Assembly: GCA_017881285.1 (NCBI GenBank) | Contig: JADGRD010000003.1 | Location: 1 to 28,758 of the forward strand | DNA: 28,758 bases | Direction: 5' to 3' | Source of the DNA: Pseudomonadota bacterium | GTDB taxonomy: Bacteria > Myxococcota_A > Polyangia > Fen-1088 | Shown here: one piece after another, positions 23,527-28,758 of the stretch | Layout: every line of letters begins with the position of its first letter | Numbering within the stretch: the stretch's first letter is position 1 | Notes under the pieces: model-generated | The model's input: only the letters and a program-made list of their open reading frames with translations | What the model was told of the DNA's origin: nothing | Databases searched by the model: none | Translations under genes and position numbers: made by a program

Positions 23527-24267
23527 CTACACCATCCCGCCGTTGACGGAGATAACTTGCCCCGTGATGTACGAGGCGTCGTCGGAGCACAGGAACCGTA
23601 CCACCCGCGCGACTTCCTCCGGTTTTCCGTAGCGACCCATGGGGATCATCTTCTTCAGCATGTCGAGCGGCAGGTCCTTGGTCATGTCGGTGTCGATGAT
23701 CCCGGGCGCCACCACGTTCACGCGGATGCCGATGCGGGCGACTTCCGAGGCTAGGGCGCGCGTGGCGCCCATGAGGCCGGCCTTGGCCGCGGCGTAGTTG
23801 GCCTGGCCGCGATTGCCGATCAGGCCGGACACCGATGAGATACTGACCACGCTGCCCGTCTTGTTCGGGATCATCTTCTGGATGACTGGCTTGGTGACGT
23901 TGAAGAAGCCGCCCAGGGAGGTCTCCGTGACCTTGTGCCAGTCCGCGCTCGGCATCATGGCAAAGAGCCCATCGGCCACGATGCCGGCGTTGTTGACTAG
24001 CACGGCGACGCGCTCGTGCCGCGCGAAGAGATCCGTCAGGGCCGCCTTGACCGCGGCCTCGTCGGCGACGTCGAAGGGGCAAAGAGTCCCGGTTCCGCCA
24101 CGTTCGTCGATGAGCGCGAGGGTCTGCCGGGCGGCTTCCTCGTTACTCTTGTAGTTCACCGCGACGTGGAGGCCGGTGGCGGCCAGTTCCACGGCGATGG
24201 CGCGACCGATGCCGCGGCTGGCGCCGGTGACGATGGCCAGAGGGCGGGAGGTTGGCGGCTGGGTCAT
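23527..24267 (-). CDS. fabG: 3-ketoacyl-ACP reductase (FabG-like)
   Basis: This 246-residue short-chain dehydrogenase has VTGASRGIG (13-21) for NADPH binding, NNAG (93-96), and the catalytic Tyr158-x3-Lys162 in ANYAAAKAG with the serine in SISSVSG. GMV at the end is typical of FabG. The ATG overlaps the stop of the FabZ-like gene (ATGA). It is the only ketoreductase in the window, so it should reduce the 3-keto group in every elongation round before the dehydratases form the double bond. No enoyl reductase is present, consistent with a conjugated polyene. Confidence 0.95.
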   Translation of the reverse strand: MTQPPTSRPLAIVTGASRGIGRAIAVELAATGLHVAVNYKSNEEAARQTLALIDERGGTGTLCPFDVADEAAVKAALTDLFARHERVAVLVNNAGIVADGLFAMMPSADWHKVTETSLGGFFNVTKPVIQKMIPNKTGSVVSISSVSGLIGNRGQANYAAAKAGLMGATRALASEVARIGIRVNVVAPGIIDTDMTKDLPLDMLKKMIPMGRYGKPEEVARVVRFLCSDDASYITGQVISVNGGMV

Positions 24268-24725
24268 GGTTGTTCTCCGGGCAGGGGAACGCGGTCGGGG
24301 CGGAAGGCCTGGATCGCTCCGGTCAGCCATAGCATGCCGGAGTCATCCTTGACCTCGCCTTCGAAGGCCTGATAGTTCGTGGCGCCGTGGGAAGTGCGCA
24401 CCGAGCAGAGCAGCCGCGTTCCCACGGGCACGCTGGGCCGGGCAGGAGTGGCGGTGTGTATGCCAACCAGGAGGCCGCCGATGCGGGCATCCTTCTCATG
24501 CCGCTCTTTCCAGCCTTGCAGGACCGCGGCGGATTGTGCGATGAGCTCGACGAGCACCAGGGCGCGCACGTGGCCGCCCTCCGCCGTGGGCCACGCCTCG
24601 CGGACGACCGCGCCGATCTCTATGGAAGTCTCGTCGACCCGGAGGATGTCCTCGACCAGGCGCATGGGCAAGCGATGGGGAATCAGCCTCTCGATGTCGC
24701 TTGGGGAAGCGGTGGGTTCGCTCAT
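24264..24725 (-). CDS. FabZ-like 3-hydroxyacyl-ACP dehydratase (aryl-polyene type)
   Basis: This 153-residue hotdog protein begins DIERLIPHRLPMRLVEDIL, where the IPHRxPM block holds the candidate catalytic His17. VLVELIAQSAAVLQGW forms the central helix with the expected Glu. It overlaps its neighbours by four bases on both sides (ATGA). In aryl polyene systems two small dehydratases work with the ketoreductase; this is one, and another is fused to the ligase at the right edge. A third, PKS-type dehydratase lies just upstream. Confidence 0.88.
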   Translation of the reverse strand: MSEPTASPSDIERLIPHRLPMRLVEDILRVDETSIEIGAVVREAWPTAEGGHVRALVLVELIAQSAAVLQGWKERHEKDARIGGLLVGIHTATPARPSVPVGTRLLCSVRTSHGATNYQAFEGEVKDDSGMLWLTGAIQAFRPDRVPLPGEQP

Positions 24726-25561
24726 TCTCGCTCCTTGGCGGCAGTGATCCAGGCAGGCGGCGGGGCGCCAGCGGCAAGCGGCGACATGGCCAGGCCGATG
24801 ACCGCGTCGCAGACCGCGCCTTCTTCGTCGATGAACCAGAGGTTGCAGAGAAGACTCCGTGGTTCGACGCGTGTCGGGACGACGATGCAGCGGCGCTCGC
24901 CAGCCGGGGTCGGCTTCGTCAACACCCGGGCCAGGAAGCCGGTCGGGTACGCCACGATCCCGGCGTACCGTTGTCCCCACACGCAGGCCAGGTGCATGGC
25001 CGCGTCGAACAGGTAGGGGCAGCTCGCCAGCGGGGGGGGGTGTCGCGGTGGCTCGGGGGAACGCACGCGGGCGACGCCGCCGCTCGGCCCCAGGCGAACG
25101 GTCCCGCGCAGATTGCAGTAGCGCGGCCCGAAGGGAATCAGCTCGCGATAGACGCGCTCGGCGGGCAGCTCGAAGGCGCAGGCGAGATCCGCCGGCGGAC
25201 GCGGTGGCGGTGCGATCGGGGCCCCCAGCGTAACTCCGGCATGCACACGCGAGCGGCGCATGTCCCCCACCAGAGCGATCCGCGAGGTCAAGGTCGCACG
25301 CAGGGCGCCGTCGCTTGCTTCCACGGCAATCTCGAAGGTGCAGCGATCGATTTCGTCGGCCGGCAGAAAGCGAGGGAAGCTCACGTCGGTCATGGCCAGG
25401 GGCAGGGGCGGTCGACCGGCCCAACCCTCTTGCCCGGCCACGGTTCGGACCAAGAGCTCGAGCAGCTCGACGGCGGGCACGGTGGCTTTGCCGCCGATGA
25501 CGTGGTCCGCCAGGTCCGGTAACTCGGGCAAGGCGACGGACCAGGCGGCCAGCACGGGCAT
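24722..25561 (-). CDS. Stand-alone polyketide-synthase-type dehydratase (double hotdog)
   Basis: This 279-residue protein reads like an excised PKS DH domain. The first hotdog has LADHVIGGKATVP, an exact HxxxGxxxxP motif (His20, Gly24, Pro29). The second has YLFDAAMH, giving Asp186 and His190 in the DxxxQ/H pattern. FGPRYCNLR matches the conserved block before the second motif. The ATG overlaps the stop of the thioesterase (TGATG). A free-standing PKS-type dehydratase is unusual beside FabZ-type enzymes in such loci. It may act on a particular chain length, or catalyse a dehydration or double-bond shift that the small hotdogs cannot. Confidence 0.8.
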   Translation of the reverse strand: MPVLAAWSVALPELPDLADHVIGGKATVPAVELLELLVRTVAGQEGWAGRPPLPLAMTDVSFPRFLPADEIDRCTFEIAVEASDGALRATLTSRIALVGDMRRSRVHAGVTLGAPIAPPPRPPADLACAFELPAERVYRELIPFGPRYCNLRGTVRLGPSGGVARVRSPEPPRHPPPLASCPYLFDAAMHLACVWGQRYAGIVAYPTGFLARVLTKPTPAGERRCIVVPTRVEPRSLLCNLWFIDEEGAVCDAVIGLAMSPLAAGAPPPAWITAAKERE

Positions 25562-26040
25562 CACTGGGGAAAGCGCTGGAAGATCCCGACGGTGATCGGA
25601 TCGACCGCGACCGGCCGGCCCTTGCGGTTGGTCGCGCAGTGGCGCGTGAACCCGCGGCACAGCACGCTCCCGTCTTCCGCGTTCGTGATGATGTAGTCGA
25701 AGTCGACCCGCACGGCCGCCAGCTCGCGGAAGCGCGTATGGACGAAGATGGGCGCGTCGTAGTCGATGGGCCGGAAGAAATCGAGGCCGAGCTGGAAGAT
25801 GGGGTAGACGTGGCCATCCGCCTCGACCTGCCGGAGCGGGAAGCCCGCGTCACGCAGCAGGGTCGCGCGCCCGAGCTCGAAGAAGCGGAAGTAGTTGCCG
25901 TGGTAGACGACGCCCGTGCGATCCGTGTCGGCGAAGAGGATGCGATGGGAGACGCGGTGCCAGACCTGCCCGGAAACCTGGTCGCGCACGTAGCGCTGGT
26001 CGGATTCGTAAGGGACGGGCTTGAATTCAGTCGCGCGCAT
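25561..26040 (-). CDS. Hotdog acyl thioesterase (4HBT/YbgC-like), second copy
   Basis: This 159-residue protein has the signature FADTDRTGVVYHGNYFRFFELGRATLL, with the catalytic Asp in DTDRTG and the YHGNY segment. The ATG directly follows the ketosynthase stop (TAGATG), and its own stop overlaps the dehydratase start. It is more like standard YbgC-type enzymes than the copy at 10948. The likely role is hydrolysis of acyl-ACP or acyl-CoA, releasing product or clearing misprimed carriers. Confidence 0.9.
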   Translation of the reverse strand: MRATEFKPVPYESDQRYVRDQVSGQVWHRVSHRILFADTDRTGVVYHGNYFRFFELGRATLLRDAGFPLRQVEADGHVYPIFQLGLDFFRPIDYDAPIFVHTRFRELAAVRVDFDYIITNAEDGSVLCRGFTRHCATNRKGRPVAVDPITVGIFQRFPQ

Positions 26041-27300
26041 CTAGATTCCCCGGAAGATCACGCAGCAGTTCGTGCCCCCGAACCCAAAGGAGTTCGACAG
26101 TGCGAATTCGTGGGGGTGCGGCCGGCTGGTGGCGACGAAGTCGGCGCCCGCGAGCTCGGGATCGGGAAGGTAGTTGAGCGTGGGCAAGACGGTCTGCCGT
26201 TCGAGAGCCATGATCGCGAGCACAGCCTCGACCGCGGCCGCGGCGCCGAGCGAATGGCCGACCTGGCTCTTGTTGGCGGTGATGGGTACGTGGGACAGGC
26301 GGTCGCCGAATATCTCGCGCAGGCAACCCACCTCGACGGCGTCTCCGGAGGGCGTCGAGGTGCCGTGCGCATTCACGCTGCCAATGGCGGCCGCGTCGAT
26401 CTCCGCGTCGGCGAGTGCCTCGCGGATGGCGCGTACGATGGTCGGCTGATGGGGGCGGGTGAAGTGATGCGCGTCCGAGGTCCAGCCGATGCCGGCGACT
26501 TCGGCCGTCGGCGCCAGGCCGTGCGCGGCGACCGCATCCTCGGCGGCCAGGACCACGGCGGCCGCGCCCTCGGCGAGCACGAAGCCGCGCCGGTCCACGC
26601 TGAACGGGCGTGAGGCTTGCCCCGGATCGGCGACGGCCCGGTCCGTGCTGCGCAGCTTGAAGCTGGCGTTCATGTTGGCGAAGCCGAGCACGATCTCGGG
26701 GATGAGCGGCATCTCCACGCCGCCCACCACGGCGAAGTCCACGTCTCCGTCGCGCACCATGCGCGCGCCGAGCGCGATGGCGTGGTTGCCCGAGGCGCAG
26801 GCGCCCTGGGGCGAGAAGATGGGGCCCGTGAAGCCGAGCACGGCGCCGGCCTTGCCCGCGGGCACGTTGGCGCAGATGTTGGGCAGCAGAAAGGGGCTGA
26901 CGCCGTTGGCGCCGATGTTGCCGTAGCGCACGAAGGCCTCGCGCAGGCTATCCGAGCCATTGATGGCCGAGCCGATGAGACAGGCGGTGCGCGGCCCGGT
27001 GCCGTCGTTCATCGGCAGCTTCGCGTCGGCGAGCGCGTCCTGGCAGATGGCCATGGTCTCGATCACGTAGGCGGCGTTCCAGTTGTGCCGCTCCTTCGGC
27101 GTGTCGAAGGCATAGCGGTCGCCCTCGCGTCCCGGCATCTCGCCGACGATCATGGTGGTGCCCACGTTGCAGCGCGAGAGAGGGCGCAGGCCGGACTGGT
27201 TGGCGGCGGCGCGCTCCCAGGTCGCCTCCGCGGTGGCGCCCAGCGCGGTCCTGGCTGAGCGGCCGATGACGAAAACGCGGCGGTTCTTGGGGGCTCTCAT
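26041..27300 (-). CDS. Beta-ketoacyl-ACP synthase (FabF-like), first gene of the right-hand leftward operon
   Basis: This 419-residue enzyme has Cys168 in GACASGN, His312 in NAHGTSTPSGD, and His349 in NKSQVGH. It aligns by eye with the ketosynthase at 3752-5011 (shared SDAHH, RPFSVDRRGFVLAEGAA, NSFGFGGTN), indicating a duplication. I used the ATG at 27298-27300 before NRRVFVIGRSA; an in-frame start 16 codons earlier adds a basic, low-complexity leader. No strong ribosome-binding site is present. It is divergent from the third ACP across a 152-bp gap that should hold both promoters. All genes after it down to 22248 overlap or abut, so they form one transcript. Confidence 0.91.
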   Translation of the reverse strand: MRAPKNRRVFVIGRSARTALGATAEATWERAAANQSGLRPLSRCNVGTTMIVGEMPGREGDRYAFDTPKERHNWNAAYVIETMAICQDALADAKLPMNDGTGPRTACLIGSAINGSDSLREAFVRYGNIGANGVSPFLLPNICANVPAGKAGAVLGFTGPIFSPQGACASGNHAIALGARMVRDGDVDFAVVGGVEMPLIPEIVLGFANMNASFKLRSTDRAVADPGQASRPFSVDRRGFVLAEGAAAVVLAAEDAVAAHGLAPTAEVAGIGWTSDAHHFTRPHQPTIVRAIREALADAEIDAAAIGSVNAHGTSTPSGDAVEVGCLREIFGDRLSHVPITANKSQVGHSLGAAAAVEAVLAIMALERQTVLPTLNYLPDPELAGADFVATSRPHPHEFALSNSFGFGGTNCCVIFRGI

Positions 27301-27452
27301 GCGAGGGGTAGGTGGTGTTCTATGGCATGCCGCTGGGCGATTCCGCAAGGCTTCGTTGCGCGAGGCGCAGCGGGCGCCAGCGGCGTAACCTTCGATTGAC
27401 GGCCCAAAAGGGCGCGTGGTAGTGCGAGGAAGCGCGTCTGGAAGCGCCGCAG
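27301..27452. promoter_or_regulatory. Divergent intergenic region of the right-hand ketosynthase and ACP operons
   Basis: These 152 bp separate two operons reading outward. On the plus strand TTGACG at about 27398-27403 could be a -35 element, but no good -10 hexamer follows at the right spacing. The small palindrome GCCC-AAAA-GGGC follows it directly. GGAAG lies about nine bases before the ACP start. Promoter presence is inferred from gene layout. Confidence 0.35.
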
Positions 27453-27713
27453 ATGGATCACAGCACGGCCTATAGACTCATCGTCGAATATCTTTCGCAA
27501 CGTTTCGGCGTCCCCCTCGACAAGATCAAGCCCGAGTCCAAGATGTTCGACGACCTCGGGCTCGACAGCATCGATGCTCTCGACATGCTGGCCCTGCTCG
27601 ACAAGCAGTACCGGGTCAAGGTCAACGAGGAGCAGGCCCGGCGCATCCGCACCGTCGAGGATGCCGTGCAGTACGTGCTGGCGAACCTGCCCGCGAACGC
27701 GTCGCCGCCCTGA
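27453..27713 (+). CDS. Acyl carrier protein (third of three)
   Basis: This 86-residue carrier protein has FDDLGLDSIDALDML, with Ser39 as the phosphopantetheine site. A GGAAG ribosome-binding site precedes the ATG. Its TGA overlaps the ATG of the dehydratase-ligase fusion (TGATG), so it is probably the carrier loaded by that ligase with the aromatic starter. Confidence 0.93.
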   Translation: MDHSTAYRLIVEYLSQRFGVPLDKIKPESKMFDDLGLDSIDALDMLALLDKQYRVKVNEEQARRIRTVEDAVQYVLANLPANASPP

Positions 27714-28758
27714 TGGTCCGCCTCCGGCCGACGCTTGAATTTCGCCGGGGCGGCGAGCTCGTGACCCACGTGGTCGCGTCGCCGGACGCGACCTGGTTCC
27801 AGGGGCATTTTCCCAACGCGCCGCTTCTGCCCGGGGTGGCCATGATGGCCTTGGTCGAGGACTCGCTGCTCCACTTCTGGTCGGACGCGGACCAGCCCGC
27901 GGTCGAGGTGGCATCCTACCGGCGGGTTCGCTTTCGCCAGCGGGTGGAGCCGGGGGCGAACCTGCGCGCGCGCGTACGCCGGATGGACGGGGAGCGCTTT
28001 CGGTTTTCCGTCGAACTGGGCGGAGCGGCGGCGTGCACCGGCGAGTGCAGCGTGAAGTCGCGGGACGGGCAGGAGACTCCAGCCCGGCCGAGCCCGGCCG
28101 AGGGTGCGTGGTCGGGCATCGATCGTTCCGGTCGTGCCCGATTCACCTCGGACGGCGCCACACTGGGCGAGGTGGCGCGGCTGGCGGCCCGATTGTGCGC
28201 GCTCGCCGCGGGTGGTCCGCCAGCCACGGTTTGCGTGGCGTCCGAGGATCGGGTCGAGGTCGCGGCGGCGGTGCTGGCCGCCCTGGCCGGGGGGATCGAG
28301 GCGATCTTCCCGGCCGCGCTGACTGCCGAGGCCGTGGCGGCGACGGGGCCGGCCAGGCCGTTTTCGCACTGGCTGGGGCCGGCCGAGTGGTCGGAGAAAC
28401 TGGCGGGACTGGCGGCGGTTCGCGTTTTGGCCGATGCGTCCTTACGCGCGGGCCCTGCCTTGGATCTGGCGGACCCGGATGTCGCTCGCATATTCCTGCA
28501 AACCGGCGGCACCACTGGGCAGCCGCAGGTTTGGCCCAAGACGGCGCGCAATCTGCTCGACGAGGTGGCGGCGCATGTGCGCGGCCTGCGCGTCGAAGCG
28601 GACGACCACATCCTGGCTACCGTGCCACCACACCATATCTATGGCCTCCTGTTCTCGCTGCTGCTTCCCCTGTGCTCGGGCGCCACGGTCGAACGGATCT
28701 CGCCTTTTTTTCCGCAGGAGATCGCCGAGCGTGTCGCGCGGACGCAGGCGACCATCCT
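27713..28758 (+). CDS. FabZ-like dehydratase fused to an AMP-dependent acyl-ACP ligase (3' end cut by window)
   Basis: I translated this open frame (348 codons, no stop) from the ATG that overlaps the ACP stop. Residues 1-120 are a hotdog dehydratase with WFQGHFPNAPLLPG (His32). From about residue 135 it continues as an ANL-family adenylating enzyme: the phosphate-binding loop FLQTGGTTGQPQVWPKT (about 259-275), then VPPHHIYGLLFSLLLPL. The remainder of the ligase is outside the window. In known aryl polyene systems the dehydratase and the ligase are separate neighbouring proteins. Here they are one chain that could activate the cinnamate-type starter, load it on the adjacent ACP and also dehydrate elongation intermediates. 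Substrate choice cannot be judged because the acid-binding region is missing. Confidence 0.88.
   Translation, partial: MVRLRPTLEFRRGGELVTHVVASPDATWFQGHFPNAPLLPGVAMMALVEDSLLHFWSDADQPAVEVASYRRVRFRQRVEPGANLRARVRRMDGERFRFSVELGGAAACTGECSVKSRDGQETPARPSPAEGAWSGIDRSGRARFTSDGATLGEVARLAARLCALAAGGPPATVCVASEDRVEVAAAVLAALAGGIEAIFPAALTAEAVAATGPARPFSHWLGPAEWSEKLAGLAAVRVLADASLRAGPALDLADPDVARIFLQTGGTTGQPQVWPKTARNLLDEVAAHVRGLRVEADDHILATVPPHHIYGLLFSLLLPLCSGATVERISPFFPQEIAERVARTQATI

Noticed and set aside
1..28758. CRISPR arrays, tRNA or rRNA genes, transposases or integrases
   Set aside because: No regularly spaced repeats, no tRNA-like cloverleaf and no recombinase motifs were seen. The only repeats are the palindromic elements and the inverted 31-bp pair.

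Overview
This 28.8 kb, very GC-rich window is almost fully coding. It reads as one large biosynthetic locus of the aryl polyene (APE) type, meaning an iterative, fatty-acid-synthase-like type II pathway that builds a conjugated polyene on a carrier protein, attaches it to a lipid or sugar and exports it to the outer membrane. A LolA-like carrier, a DUF3261-type lipoprotein, an LpxL/HtrB-type acyltransferase and an MMPL exporter point to a Gram-negative host. The base composition and gene style would fit Myxococcota or other high-GC proteobacteria, but the taxon cannot be fixed from the sequence.

Layout. (1) Positions 1-7421, minus strand, one operon read leftward: ACP, two tandem radical SAM (rSAM) enzymes, a ketosynthase (KS), a second ACP, a KS fused to a chain-length-factor-like domain, and a phytoene-desaturase-like FAD oxidoreductase cut by the window edge. 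(2) Positions 7622-13114, plus strand, divergent from (1): a cobalamin-type rSAM, an aromatic amino acid/histidine ammonia-lyase, a hotdog thioesterase and a DhaL-DegV fusion resembling a one-piece fatty acid kinase. (3) A lone GNAT-like gene on the minus strand (13277-13804), then a gene-poor gap. (4) Positions 14130-20110, plus strand: KS, GT2 glycosyltransferase, an MMPL exporter fused to a methyltransferase, and an LpxL-type acyltransferase. (5) Positions 20113-27300, minus strand, read leftward: KS, thioesterase, PKS-type dehydratase, FabZ-like dehydratase, FabG, LolA-like carrier, DUF3261 lipoprotein, a probably frameshifted lipoprotein, and a second cobalamin-type rSAM. (6) From 27453, plus strand: a third ACP and a dehydratase-ligase fusion that runs off the right edge.

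Inferred logic. The lyase makes a cinnamate-type starter and the ligase loads it on an ACP. The KS enzymes, FabG and three dehydratases extend it as a polyene. Thioesterases, the acyltransferase and the glycosyltransferase release or attach the chain. MMPL, LolA-like and DUF3261 proteins move it to the outer membrane.

The unusual part is what is added to this core: four radical SAM enzymes, a desaturase-like flavoprotein, a PKS-type dehydratase and a FakA/FakB-like fusion. These suggest that the polyene is further methylated, cyclised or otherwise radically modified. A similar mix (KS, ACP, FabZ, rSAM, desaturase-like) is known from the candidate ladderane clusters of anammox bacteria, so a modified or cyclised polyene lipid is a reasonable but untested idea. 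Several genes are domain fusions, and two carry REP-like palindromic DNA inside their coding sequence.
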